A stretch of 64,000 nucleotides of DNA, taken from assembly GCA_016788165.1 (NCBI GenBank), contig JAEUTH010000021.1, forward strand, positions 1 through 64,000. The letters are read 5' to 3'. Of this stretch, positions 16,612 through 25,929 are shown one piece after another. Numbering within the stretch: the first letter of the stretch is position 1; every line of letters begins with the position of its first letter. The notes under the pieces are model-generated. The model made no database searches. It had not been told where the DNA came from and saw only the letters and a program-made list of their open reading frames with translations. The position numbers were made by a program, and so were the translations under genes. This DNA is from Bacteroidia bacterium (GTDB lineage Bacteria > Bacteroidota > Bacteroidia > AKYH767-A > OLB10).

Positions 16612-17157
16612 TCAGGTATTAGTTGTATGCAGCCAAACGCTGTCGTTTAAATCGGTTTCCTTCCATTGCACACTTACGGTATCTGCATCAATACTATCAA
16701 TTGCATGGCCTGTGTAATTGGGCGATATAGGTAGCTGGCGGGCAAATTTTCTGTCAATCAAGGTAAGCAATTCTACTTTGCGTGGTCTGCCAAATGCCAG
16801 TAAAGCATCTAAGCCAGCGCGTATGGTACGGCCTGTAAAAAGAACATCATCAACTAAAACCACTTTCTTATCTTCAATTATAAAATCAATTTTAGTTGCA
16901 TTGGCCTTCGCTACTTCTGCTCTGCGCCTAAAATCATCACGATAAAATGTTATATCTAACTCTCCATACAATACCGGTGTGTTAGGCAACCATGCATCAA
17001 GCATGGTTACAATGCGTCTGGCTAAAAAAATACCACGCGGTTGCAAGCCGATAATTGCCGAATGTTCAAAATTATGGTGATTCTCAATCAACTGATAGCA
17101 AAGCCTGCGTATGGTAATTTCAAAAGCTTGAGAATTTAATATTAATCGCGATTGCAT
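16612..17157 (-). CDS. pyrR: Bifunctional pyr operon regulator / uracil phosphoribosyltransferase PyrR
   Basis: A 181-residue PRTase-fold protein. The PRPP-binding loop reads VLVDDVLFTGRT and the N-terminal part has LIGLQPRGIFLARRI-type sequence. I place the start at the ATG complementary to 17155-17157. The frame extends 10 codons further to a TTG, but a -7 box (17185-17192) overlaps that TTG, which would put it upstream of the transcript. In Firmicutes PyrR binds pyr leader RNA to cause attenuation. Here the leader before the ATG would be only about 20 bases, so no attenuator is visible ahead of pyrR. Operon partner: pyrB. Confidence 0.93.
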   Translation of the reverse strand: MQSRLILNSQAFEITIRRLCYQLIENHHNFEHSAIIGLQPRGIFLARRIVTMLDAWLPNTPVLYGELDITFYRDDFRRRAEVAKANATKIDFIIEDKKVVLVDDVLFTGRTIRAGLDALLAFGRPRKVELLTLIDRKFARQLPISPNYTGHAIDSIDADTVSVQWKETDLNDSVWLHTTNT

Positions 17158-17184
17158 ACGCTGGTGTGAAGACTTATGTTGGGA

Positions 17185-17217
17185 CAAATGTAAAATTTAT
17201 GTGGTGTTACCACGCAA
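17185..17217 (-). promoter_or_regulatory. Candidate pyrRB promoter
   Basis: On the minus strand a TTG at 17217-17215 is followed after 22 bases by TACATTTG at 17192-17185, matching the Bacteroidota -33/-7 layout (TTG and TAnnTTTG). The predicted start of transcription is about 20 bases before the chosen pyrR ATG. Confidence 0.4.
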
Positions 17218-17276
17218 TAAAAATGTGATTTGATATCGTATTACTTTATTTGCACACTTTATAGCTATAAATCATA

Positions 17277-18146
17277 TTGAAAACTCAAAATAATTCAAGT
17301 TACATTTTACCGGATAAAACGGTTGAGGTTTCGCACGGTTTGCATATTAATTTTACGGAAACCGGTAAAGGCAAAACCTTATTATTTATTCACGGTTTGG
17401 CCAATTTTGCGCAAGTGTGGCAATTGCAACAAAACAAGTTAAGCAGTTTCCGTTGTATTGCAATTGATTTGCCCGGATGTGGCCATTCGAGTAAAGGATA
17501 TTTGCCTTATAGCATGGTTTATTATTCGGAAGTAATTGCCTTGTTTATAAAAAAAATGCAATTAACGGATGTTACCATTTGTGGTCACAGTATGGGTGGA
17601 CAAGTAGCTTTAATTTTTGCACTCCGTTATCCGCAATTAGCACAAAAACTTATATTGATTGCGCCATCGGGTTTTGAGCAATTTACGGCTTTCGAAATTG
17701 CTGCTATTAAACAAATGTTGCCCCTTAGCAATTGGTTTATTTCAGATGAAACAAAACTGGTACAAAGCCTCAAACAAAGTTTTTTTAAACTGAATGCAAC
17801 CGGCAGTCAGATTATTAATGACTTACAAGGTTTGCTTTCGCAAACAGATTTGGCGCAATGGCGGTATATGGTAAACCGTTGTATCGTAGGCATGCTAACC
17901 GAACCTGTTTATGATTTGTTACCATTTCTGGCATCCAAAACATTGGTAATTTTTGGATGTAACGATGCATTAATACCAAATACCATGTTACATTACAGTA
18001 CCACTCAAAAAATTGCGCAGCGTGCGTGCAAACAAATACCTGATGCACAGTTGCACATGATTGAACATGCCGGACATGCCGTGTTTTTAGAAAAGCCCGA
18101 TGAGGTAAACAGGTTGATTATTGATTTTATGAACGTTTCTGATTAG
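17277..18146 (+). CDS. Alpha/beta hydrolase
   Basis: A 289-residue alpha/beta-hydrolase-fold enzyme. The oxyanion-hole HG motif is in LLFIHGLANF near residue 37. The nucleophile elbow is GHSMGG with Ser105, the acid is Asp230 in GCNDALI, and the base is His267 in HAGHAVF, so the triad is complete. The start is a TTG at 17277: the first in-frame ATG is near residue 80, after the HG motif, and cannot be right. Substrate is unknown; the small cap and general pattern suit an ester hydrolase or a C-C hydrolase. It is transcribed divergently from pyrR and precedes the sigma-factor gene by 94 bases. Confidence 0.85.
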   Translation: MKTQNNSSYILPDKTVEVSHGLHINFTETGKGKTLLFIHGLANFAQVWQLQQNKLSSFRCIAIDLPGCGHSSKGYLPYSMVYYSEVIALFIKKMQLTDVTICGHSMGGQVALIFALRYPQLAQKLILIAPSGFEQFTAFEIAAIKQMLPLSNWFISDETKLVQSLKQSFFKLNATGSQIINDLQGLLSQTDLAQWRYMVNRCIVGMLTEPVYDLLPFLASKTLVIFGCNDALIPNTMLHYSTTQKIAQRACKQIPDAQLHMIEHAGHAVFLEKPDEVNRLIIDFMNVSD

Positions 18147-18240
18147 GTGTTTATTGGGGTTAAACAGCACATTTTTATTTATTTCGTGCAACTTTTTATC
18201 ACAAATACTATCTTACCATTTAAAGCGGCTTATTACGGAT

Positions 18241-18756
18241 ATGAGTGTTAACCCCAGTGATGATTGGATTGCAAAACAAAAGCAGTTTATGAATTTATAT
18301 GAACCCTTGCACGACAGATTGTCGAGGTTTGTGTATGCCATGGTATGGGATAGGGAAGAAGCACGTGATGTTATTAGTGATACCATTTTAGCAGCCTACG
18401 AAAGTTTTGAAAAAGTAAGAAACCATCAGGCTTTTTTAAGTTACTTATTTACCATAGCCAGCCGAACGTGGTCGAAGAAGGTTAGAAAAGCACAAATGGT
18501 AACAGCACTTACCGAAGTACATACAAATATTATCGCGGATGAAGCATCAAACATTGAAGCACGCTCAGAGCTGAACGAGTTTTACGCAGCTCTGAGCACT
18601 TTGCCCGAGAAACAAAGAGAAGCGATTACATTATTCGAAATTTCGGGATTATCGCTAAATGAAATTGTAGAAATTCAAGGGGGTACCTTATCGGGAGTTA
18701 AGTCGAGGGTTACTCGCGGGCGCGAGGAATTAGCACGGATGCTTGATAAACGATAA
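18241..18756 (+). CDS. ECF-type RNA polymerase sigma factor
   Basis: A 171-residue sigma-70 family protein of ECF size. The frame is open from 18154, but the ATG at 18241 (MSVNPSDDW) gives the normal ECF length. Region 2 is seen in RFVYAMVWDREEARDVISDT and SYLFTIASRTW. Region 4 is in LPEKQREAITLFEISGLSLNEI followed by the recognition helix GVKSRVTRGREEL. It is followed 42 bases later by a gene for a single-pass membrane protein that is probably its anti-sigma or signalling partner. Target genes cannot be told from the window. Confidence 0.9.
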   Translation: MSVNPSDDWIAKQKQFMNLYEPLHDRLSRFVYAMVWDREEARDVISDTILAAYESFEKVRNHQAFLSYLFTIASRTWSKKVRKAQMVTALTEVHTNIIADEASNIEARSELNEFYAALSTLPEKQREAITLFEISGLSLNEIVEIQGGTLSGVKSRVTRGREELARMLDKR

Positions 18757-18798
18757 TTGATTAAAAGTTTTATATTAATAATTTAAAATTGAGAGACA

Positions 18799-19761
18799 GT
18801 GGAAGATTCAGATAACACAAATACACAACTCGATTCATTGTTTAAACAGGCAAAGGAGTCGAAACCTGTAATGGATATAAATGAAGTACGCAACATTATT
18901 GCCGCAGTACCTGCACCTGCTTCAATAAGTAAAAAAAGCAATAACCTTAAATACATTATCCTTTTAGGTCTGTTATTAATATCATCAGGCTTGTTCTTAT
19001 ATTTAAATAAAGATACTGCTGAAAATGTTACCTCGGCTCAAATTACCAATGAAACTACGCAACCCAATGTAATTATCGAAACACCAACCGATAATCATAG
19101 CAACATTCAACAACCAATTGAACAAAGCAAAGATGAATTAGCAGAAGCACCTACAGCTAATGCAGAAGATGTAATCAATCCAACAACAAAAAATACAGAT
19201 GCCGAAGTAAAAACTGAGAACACGGATAAAAATATAGAAAAACCAAATAAAACAAATGCCCAACCCATTCTGCCTGAAGCATTAAGTACTAAAACCAGCA
19301 TTATTACGGGAAGCGATATGGAAGTTACTTTAAATGAAAATGGCAACAACATAAAAATGAAAGTTAATACCAATAATGCAGTAAAAGAATTGGTAATAAA
19401 TGGCAAAAGCATTTCAGAAAACGATTTTGGAAAATATAAAAATTATATAGAACAAGGGATTAAAATTGCCGGTACTGAGCGCATGTCGAAAGAAGTAGCG
19501 GAACCCAATACCAAAACTGCTGAAGAGCAGAAACGCGATGAGATAAATACCAATTTGTTTAATGCCATAACCGAACAACTTAAAAAAGACAAATTAGTAA
19601 CCGACTCAAAATACAGTTTTAAATTAAGTGCAGCCGAAATGCTAATTGATGGAAAAGCCTTGCCACAAGTTACACAAGCAAAATATTTAAAATTGTTCGA
19701 AACCACTTCGGGCCGCTCAATAGGCAATGCCACATTTAAATTTGAGCATGGTTTAAAATAG
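18799..19761 (+). CDS. Single-pass membrane protein, likely sigma-factor partner
   Basis: A 320-residue protein starting at GTG (18799), 42 bases after the ECF gene. Residues 1-48 are cytoplasmic and acidic, a TM helix spans about 50-67, and a Thr/Asn/Glu-rich low-complexity linker covers about 70-160. A folded C-terminal part (about 165-320) contains two similar motifs: ELVINGKSISENDFGKY and MLIDGKALPQVTQAKY. These look like a duplicated small module. The topology fits an anti-sigma factor with an N-terminal cytoplasmic sigma-binding part, but there is no recognisable zinc-type anti-sigma motif. Assignment as regulator rests on position and topology only. Confidence 0.7.
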   Translation: MEDSDNTNTQLDSLFKQAKESKPVMDINEVRNIIAAVPAPASISKKSNNLKYIILLGLLLISSGLFLYLNKDTAENVTSAQITNETTQPNVIIETPTDNHSNIQQPIEQSKDELAEAPTANAEDVINPTTKNTDAEVKTENTDKNIEKPNKTNAQPILPEALSTKTSIITGSDMEVTLNENGNNIKMKVNTNNAVKELVINGKSISENDFGKYKNYIEQGIKIAGTERMSKEVAEPNTKTAEEQKRDEINTNLFNAITEQLKKDKLVTDSKYSFKLSAAEMLIDGKALPQVTQAKYLKLFETTSGRSIGNATFKFEHGLK

Positions 19762-19785
19762 TAACCAGGTTGGATTTATATTTTA

Positions 19786-20550
19786 TCAAACCGATTGTTG
19801 TCTGAAAGCAGCCATCATTAATGCACCGGCAATACCGGCATTTAATGACTCGGCTTGATTTGAAGTTTTAAATGGCGGAATGGTAATTTGATGGTTGGCA
19901 ATAGCAATAACTTCATTACTAACCCCATGCGATTCGTTACCAATAACAATGGCACCGTTAGTTGCTAACCGGGTATTGTAAATGTTTTGCCCCCTAAGAG
20001 TTGAAACGTATATAGGCAATTTGGTTTCAACTTTATAGGCCAACAACCATGTAGGCAAATCAACATAATGCAGCTTACATCTGAATAGCGAACCCATGGT
20101 AGCCTGCACACTTTTAAAATTAAATGCATCAACTGTGTTATTGCTGCAAATTATATGGCTAATGCCAAACCAATCGGCAGTTCGAATAAGCGTTCCTAAA
20201 TTACCCGGATCATTTATTCCGTCTAAAACCAAAATCAATTCATTATTTAAATCATCCTGCTTTAAGTTCGATTGAGGCAAAAGTGCCATAGCAATTACTT
20301 GATTGGGTGTTACCAACTGACTTACTTCGTTTAATTGTTTTTGTGTAATTATTTCCGATGGAAACGAATGCTTATGTTGTAAGTTTTTTTCATACCAAAG
20401 TTGTGTTCCAAATATTTTATCCACCACAAAATCAGATGCAATTAATTCGGCAACAGCTTTTTCGCCCTCAACTAAAAATCTACCATGCTGTTTGCGATAT
20501 TTTTTTTGCTGAAGTTGTTTAATAAAATTTAATTGTGCTTTCGAAAGCAT
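19786..20550 (-). CDS. TrmH/SpoU-family RNA 2'-O-methyltransferase
   Basis: A 254-residue SPOUT enzyme. A small N-terminal substrate-binding domain (QQKKYRKQHGRFLVEGEKAV, residues about 15-34) precedes the knotted catalytic domain. Motif 1 is DGINDPGNLGTLIRTADWFG with the conserved Asn and Arg, motif 2 is IVIGNESHGVS, and motif 3 is AESLNAGIAGALMMAAF. Family role: methylation of a ribose 2'-OH in rRNA or tRNA using S-adenosylmethionine. The exact target (for example 23S rRNA) is not certain. It is divergent from tamL, an arrangement I recall as frequent in Bacteroidota. An imperfect hairpin at 19768-19792 overlaps its stop. Confidence 0.93.
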   Translation of the reverse strand: MLSKAQLNFIKQLQQKKYRKQHGRFLVEGEKAVAELIASDFVVDKIFGTQLWYEKNLQHKHSFPSEIITQKQLNEVSQLVTPNQVIAMALLPQSNLKQDDLNNELILVLDGINDPGNLGTLIRTADWFGISHIICSNNTVDAFNFKSVQATMGSLFRCKLHYVDLPTWLLAYKVETKLPIYVSTLRGQNIYNTRLATNGAIVIGNESHGVSNEVIAIANHQITIPPFKTSNQAESLNAGIAGALMMAAFRQQSV

Positions 20551-20656
20551 ATTAGATTAATAAAAGTTTGAAATAAAAATCGATTCGACAAATAAACCGA
20601 TAATGTGATTTTGAAATGCAATTTATATCAATACTTACTAAAGTAATTTCAATTTC

Positions 20657-20664
20657 TATTTTTG
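20657..20664 (+). promoter_or_regulatory. Candidate -7 box directly before tamL
   Basis: TATTTTTG matches TAnnTTTG completely and ends 8 bases before the tamL ATG at 20673, so the transcript would have almost no leader. No -33 TTG stands at the usual distance. Confidence 0.35.
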
Positions 20665-20672
20665 GGGCATAA

Positions 20673-23063
20673 ATGAAAAATATCTGGTGGCTTAGTAGCA
20701 AAGAAGTATGGCTAATACTTTTTGCAGCAACATTGTTTTCAGCTTGTAATAGCACCAAACTTCTGGGTCCACAGCAATATTTGCTAAATAATGTTTCCGT
20801 AAAAGCTAAGCCCGGAAACCTAAAAAGCCAATTACTGCCTATTATAAAACAAAAGCCCAATCGTAAAATATTAGGAGGCATTCGTTTTCATTTAGGTGCA
20901 TACCAATTAGGTTATTTGGGTAAGGTGGACTCGGCAGGTAACCGCAAAGGCTTTAATCGCTGGCTTATGCAAACCGTAGGCGAGCCACCGGTAATTTTAG
21001 ATACATTTCTTACAACCAAATCGGTAAATCAGTTAAAACAATACATGCAAAATTGTGGTTATTTTAATGTGGTTGTAACCGATACAATTATTTATAAAAA
21101 GAACCGGCATGCCAATGTTATTTATAAAATAATACCACACCAGCCCTATATAATTGATACCATTAGTTACAAATTATCAGACATTAAAATAGATGCAATT
21201 TTAAAGAGCAACACACCTGCTACCGATTTAAAGCCTGGGCAAATTTATAATGCAACCGGTTTGCAAAAAGAGCGTGAGCGTATTAGTAAAATATTGCGAA
21301 ACAATGGCTACTACAACTTTACACAACAATACGTACACTTTTTAATTGATAGTTCAAATAATAATCAAAAGGTAAAAGTGGTGGTGGTTATTGATAATCC
21401 TGAAATTGATGCCTCCAGCACCTCGGAAAGTGATTTGTTTCATCAGCCATATTACATTAACCAAACCTATGTATTGCCGCAATTTGACATTTTAGATAAG
21501 GTTGATAATACACAAGCCACCGATACCATTTTAAAAAACAGAGTTTATTTTTTAATAAAAAGTAATAAATCAATGCCTTTTAAAAAGGCCATAATCGAAC
21601 AACACATTTTTTTACAACCTGGCACCTTATACAGGCAAAAGGATGTGGATTTAACCTATCAACGACTGCAAGATTTGGGCGTGTTTCGATTTATAAATAT
21701 TGCAATGACTCAATTGCCATTAACCACACCTGACGATAGCAGTACATTAAACGATACGGCAAAACTTGTAAATGCATACATACAGCTAACCAAAGCCGAC
21801 CAACAAGATTATTCACTCGAAAATGAAGTAACCACAAGTGGTGGCAATGTTGGTATTGCAGGAAGTATTGCTTACCGGCATAAAAACTTTTTTAGAGGTA
21901 CTGAATTATTTGAATTTAAAATTAGAGGTGCCGTTAGCTCACAGCCCGATTTTACTACCGATGCCGAAGTGCAAGAACAAAATCCTTTTAACTTAAACAC
22001 ATTTGAATTAGGTGCCGAAACAAGGCTTACCTTTCATCAGTTTTTACTGCCATTTAAAACATCGCGTAACGAAAAATATTTTGAACCTACCACACGTTTA
22101 ACTGCTAATTTTAATACAGAACTTAGAGTAGAGTATGATAGAAATATTTCAACTTTTTCGCTTTCATACGCTTATCGCAGAAACCCAAAAATCCGCCATT
22201 TTATATACCCGGTCGAAATTAATTTTGTATCAGTTACCACCACCGAAGCTTATCAGCAACGGTTAGATAGCCTAAACGACCAGGCAATTTTATATTCCTA
22301 CAGCGACCATTTAATTAGTAGCGGGCGTTATAGTATGACGTATAACAACCAGTTTATTGGACTTATTAAAAACATATTTTTCTTTCGTTTCAATTTCGAG
22401 CTTGCGGGCAATACATTATACATGTATGATAAAATTACCGGAGCAACACCATCAGCCACCACCGGCAATTATCAGCGTTTTGGAGTTGACTATGCACAAT
22501 ACGTAAGGCCTGATATTGATTTAAGATATTATCAGGTTTTTAGCAAGTATGCGCAATTGGTATATAGATTACAAGCCGGTTTTGTGCGGCCTTATGGCAA
22601 TAACACCGAAGTGCTTTTCGAAAAAGCATTTTTTTGTGGTGGTTCTATTGATAACCGTGCTTTCCAACCTTATACAATAGGGCCCGGAGGATACAAGCCC
22701 ACAACTACAGTTCAACAATTTGGCAGCATTAAGCTGGCTTTCAACTTCGAGCATCGGTTCGATATTTTTAAAATGCTGCAAGGGGCTGCTTTTATTGATG
22801 GTGGCAATGTTTGGTTACGCAACCCCGACCCACAACGCCCTTTAGCCGATTTTCAAATCAATCGTTTTTATAAAGAATTTGCTATTGGTGGCGGATTAGG
22901 CGCACGCCTTAATTTCAATTTTTTTATTATCAGACTTGATGCCGCTATTCCCATTAAAGACCCATCACAACCTGACGGACAGCGCTTTGTATTAGACCAG
23001 ATTACATGGGGTAATGTTATAAGCCGCAGTACTTTTAATTTAGGCATTGGATACCCTTTTTAA
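20673..23063 (+). CDS. tamL: BamA/TamA-family outer-membrane lipoprotein TamL
   Basis: A 796-residue Omp85-superfamily protein. The signal sequence ends in a lipobox-like FSACNS with Cys25, so the protein should be lipidated, which marks the Bacteroidota TamL subtype. Residues about 35-420 hold POTRA-like modules (LNNVSVKAKPG, GQIYNATGLQKER, PGTLYRQKDVDLTYQRL). The C-terminal 370 or so residues form a D15/Omp85 barrel, with FFCGGSIDNRAFQPYTIGPGG matching the conserved lid-loop region and a final strand NLGIGYPF ending in Phe. Role: assembly of outer-membrane or surface proteins, usually with TamB in the periplasm. tamB is not adjacent here. Confidence 0.9.
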   Translation: MKNIWWLSSKEVWLILFAATLFSACNSTKLLGPQQYLLNNVSVKAKPGNLKSQLLPIIKQKPNRKILGGIRFHLGAYQLGYLGKVDSAGNRKGFNRWLMQTVGEPPVILDTFLTTKSVNQLKQYMQNCGYFNVVVTDTIIYKKNRHANVIYKIIPHQPYIIDTISYKLSDIKIDAILKSNTPATDLKPGQIYNATGLQKERERISKILRNNGYYNFTQQYVHFLIDSSNNNQKVKVVVVIDNPEIDASSTSESDLFHQPYYINQTYVLPQFDILDKVDNTQATDTILKNRVYFLIKSNKSMPFKKAIIEQHIFLQPGTLYRQKDVDLTYQRLQDLGVFRFINIAMTQLPLTTPDDSSTLNDTAKLVNAYIQLTKADQQDYSLENEVTTSGGNVGIAGSIAYRHKNFFRGTELFEFKIRGAVSSQPDFTTDAEVQEQNPFNLNTFELGAETRLTFHQFLLPFKTSRNEKYFEPTTRLTANFNTELRVEYDRNISTFSLSYAYRRNPKIRHFIYPVEINFVSVTTTEAYQQRLDSLNDQAILYSYSDHLISSGRYSMTYNNQFIGLIKNIFFFRFNFELAGNTLYMYDKITGATPSATTGNYQRFGVDYAQYVRPDIDLRYYQVFSKYAQLVYRLQAGFVRPYGNNTEVLFEKAFFCGGSIDNRAFQPYTIGPGGYKPTTTVQQFGSIKLAFNFEHRFDIFKMLQGAAFIDGGNVWLRNPDPQRPLADFQINRFYKEFAIGGGLGARLNFNFFIIRLDAAIPIKDPSQPDGQRFVLDQITWGNVISRSTFNLGIGYPF

Positions 23064-23106
23064 TTTGATTAAATAGTTTAAAAATATTTTTATCTCATAA
23101 ATATGC

Positions 23107-23144
23107 GCACTTATTAAATACATTTTTGTGCACTATTAAATACA
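23107..23144. repeat. Imperfect direct repeat upstream of the Ddl gene
   Basis: GCACTTATTAAATACA (23107-23122) recurs as GCACTATTAAATACA (23130-23144), start-to-start spacing 23 bases, just before the ATG at 23155. The second unit overlaps the expected leader or promoter. It may be an operator or chance in AT-rich DNA. Confidence 0.4.
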
Positions 23145-23154
23145 AGCATTTTAC

Positions 23155-25827
23155 ATGAAATTACGTATTGGAATTTTATTTGGAGGAACATCGCGCGAAC
23201 GCGAAATATCGTTTGCAGGAGGCCGAACTGTTTACGATAATCTAAACAAAAATTTATTCGAACCCATACCGGTTTTCATTGATAGTTTCGGTAATATGGT
23301 ACTGCTCAACTGGCAAAATATTTATAAAGGCAGTATTAGGGACTTTTACCCGCCAGCATCGCAACTTACCCATTCGAACTTTCAAAACTACGCTGAAAAT
23401 TTGGGTAACCTTACTACGCATCAACAATTAAAAATGCTTGCCACCATTGGTACACCTGTTACCATGGAGGCGCTGAAAGACCAAATAGATTTCGCATTTC
23501 TTTGTTTGCACGGTGCCGATGGCGAGGATGGTCGGATGCAAGGCGCATTGGCATTATACCGCATTCCATATTCGGGCTCGGGTATATTTAGCTCGGCAGT
23601 TGGCATGAATAAAGCCTTGCAAAAAGAATTAATGCAGAAGATGGGATTTAATTTGCCTGCTTATGCAACATTAAGCAGGCTAAAATGGTTAACTATCCGA
23701 GGTAATGCATCCCTTTTGCAACAAGAAATATGCGCCAAAGTTTCGTTGCCTATAGTAGTAAAGGCAGCTAATCAAGGTAGCAGCATTGGCATTAGTGTTT
23801 TAAATACACCCGAAGTTAGTGAATGGGTTAGGGCAGTAGATAAAGCATTTTTTATGGAAGAGGTTACCTATAACCAATGGGTAGAACTCCATGATAATGC
23901 CAAACTACATTTTGTACGCAGGCTTACCGATATACGCGAAGGCATTGGCTTACCCATAATTTGGGATGAAATAATTTACAATGCCGATGCATTACTTCAT
24001 AAGCTGCAAATGCATTTTGATGTCAATAAAACCAACGTATTACTACAAGCATTCGATTCGGAAAACGAAATTGTTTTCGAAAGTTTTTTAGAAGGCAAAG
24101 AGTTTAGTTGCATTGTGATAGCCGATTTAAACGGCAACCCCGTTGCACTGCCACCTACTGAAATAAAAAAAGGGAAAGAACTGTTCGACTATCGCGCCAA
24201 ATACTTGCCGGGCATGGCACGTAAAATTACGCCCATTCAATTACCCGATGCTGCAATTTATAGCATCATGCAAACCTGCGAACAGCTTTTTAAGCAATTA
24301 CATTTTAATGTGTATGCGCGTATTGATGGATTTATTAAAACTGATGGAAGCATTTATTTAAATGACCCCAACACCACTTCTGGCATGTTGCCATCATCAT
24401 TTTTCTTTCATCAGGCAGCCGAAATTGGACTGAATCCATCACAGTTTTTAAGCTACATTATCAGAACTTCGTTAGTGGCACGTTGCATTGATTTTATGCA
24501 GCCAACTTTAAAAAATTTGATTAATCAATTTGATGAACTACTACTGCAGGAACAATCATCTGCTCAAAATAAAATTAAAGTAGCAGTTATGTTGGGCGGC
24601 TATTCAACCGAGCGCCATATCAGTGTAGAAAGTGGTCGTAACGTATTCGAAAAACTTGCCTCAAGTACCAAATATATTCCAATGCCTGTATTTGTAAGTG
24701 GCAATGCTAAAGCGCATCAGTTACATGCAATACCAATAAATTTGTTGTTAAAAGATAATGCCGATGATATTGCCGATAAAATAAATAGTTACGAAGTACA
24801 TCCCGTAATCGAAAATATTAAAAGCCGATGCGCTGAAATAACCATGCGGTTTGCATCTGCACAAAACGTAAGTAAGCCATTTGCTTTAACTTATGAAGCA
24901 TTGGCACAGCAAGCTAATTTTGTATTTATTGCTTTACATGGCCGCCCTGGCGAAGATGGTGACGCACAACAACACCTTGAAAAAGCAGGCTTGCCATATA
25001 ATGGAAGTGGTATAAAATCATCACAAATAACCATTGATAAGTTTAAAACAACCGAAATACTCATGCATGCAGGCATGCATGCTGCCAAGCATTTAATGAT
25101 TTATAAAAAGGACTGGCTAAGCGATAAGCAAAAACTTTATAATTCGGTTATCGAAAAATTTAAATTTCCTTTTATTGCCAAACCCGTTGATGACGGATGT
25201 AGCAGTGCCGTTAAAATGATAAGAACTGAAGAAGAGCTGGATGCTTTTGCCACTTTGCTTTTCAGAGATACGGCAGCATTTGATGCCAATGCCGCAAACA
25301 TGCTGAAAATAAAATTAAATGAAGAGTTACCGATTAAAGAAACCATACTTATTGAAGCGCTTATTGATAAAGAAAATGCAGTACAGTTTTTAGAAGTAAC
25401 CGGAGGTATGTTGGCTTGCAAAAATAAGGCAGGCCAAATTGAATACGAAGTTTTTGAAGCCAGCGAAACGTTACGCGAGGGAGATATATTAAGCTTAGAA
25501 GAAAAATTTTTAGCCGGCCAAGGTCAAAATATTACACCAGCCCGTTACGCTACCAATGAAAACTCAAACAGAAATATTTCGCAACAAGTAAAATTAGCAT
25601 TAGAGCAAGCCGCAAGCACCTTGCAAATAGAAGGCTATTGCCGTATTGATGCATTTGTGCGTATTTATAACAATGAACAGGTTGAAGTTGTATTTATCGA
25701 AGTAAATTCATTACCCGGTATGACACCGGCCACTTGTATATTTCATCAGGCAGCAATAAATAACTACAAGCCTTATGAGTTTATTGATAAAATTATTACT
25801 TATGGTTTTGCAAAGGCAGGTAAATAA
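23155..25827 (+). CDS. ddl: Tandem (fused) D-alanine--D-alanine ligase
   Basis: An 890-residue protein made of two complete ATP-grasp D-Ala-D-Ala ligase units in one chain, about 1-460 and 470-890. Each has an N-terminal GG-S-x-E-R motif, a His-Gly...Gly-Glu-Asp-Gly motif (residues 119-126 and 595-602) and a C-terminal metal-site block. That last block is canonical in the second half (EVNSLPGM, 849-856) but reads DPNTTSGM (404-411) in the first. Conversely the first half keeps a normal NQGSSIG loop while the second has DDGCSSAV. Role: makes the D-Ala-D-Ala end of peptidoglycan precursors. The halves may differ in activity or specificity. A double ligase of this size is unusual compared with the 300-350 residues typical of Ddl. 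Confidence 0.9.
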   Translation: MKLRIGILFGGTSREREISFAGGRTVYDNLNKNLFEPIPVFIDSFGNMVLLNWQNIYKGSIRDFYPPASQLTHSNFQNYAENLGNLTTHQQLKMLATIGTPVTMEALKDQIDFAFLCLHGADGEDGRMQGALALYRIPYSGSGIFSSAVGMNKALQKELMQKMGFNLPAYATLSRLKWLTIRGNASLLQQEICAKVSLPIVVKAANQGSSIGISVLNTPEVSEWVRAVDKAFFMEEVTYNQWVELHDNAKLHFVRRLTDIREGIGLPIIWDEIIYNADALLHKLQMHFDVNKTNVLLQAFDSENEIVFESFLEGKEFSCIVIADLNGNPVALPPTEIKKGKELFDYRAKYLPGMARKITPIQLPDAAIYSIMQTCEQLFKQLHFNVYARIDGFIKTDGSIYLNDPNTTSGMLPSSFFFHQAAEIGLNPSQFLSYIIRTSLVARCIDFMQPTLKNLINQFDELLLQEQSSAQNKIKVAVMLGGYSTERHISVESGRNVFEKLASSTKYIPMPVFVSGNAKAHQLHAIPINLLLKDNADDIADKINSYEVHPVIENIKSRCAEITMRFASAQNVSKPFALTYEALAQQANFVFIALHGRPGEDGDAQQHLEKAGLPYNGSGIKSSQITIDKFKTTEILMHAGMHAAKHLMIYKKDWLSDKQKLYNSVIEKFKFPFIAKPVDDGCSSAVKMIRTEEELDAFATLLFRDTAAFDANAANMLKIKLNEELPIKETILIEALIDKENAVQFLEVTGGMLACKNKAGQIEYEVFEASETLREGDILSLEEKFLAGQGQNITPARYATNENSNRNISQQVKLALEQAASTLQIEGYCRIDAFVRIYNNEQVEVVFIEVNSLPGMTPATCIFHQAAINNYKPYEFIDKIITYGFAKAGK

Positions 25828-25929
25828 TAACTACCAACATGGCTTTTAAATAATTTTTAGATTTGCCCGCTCAATTATTACAAACAATTTAAAATCAAAT
25901 ATTTTTATAAAGAAAAACTCCATATTGAT

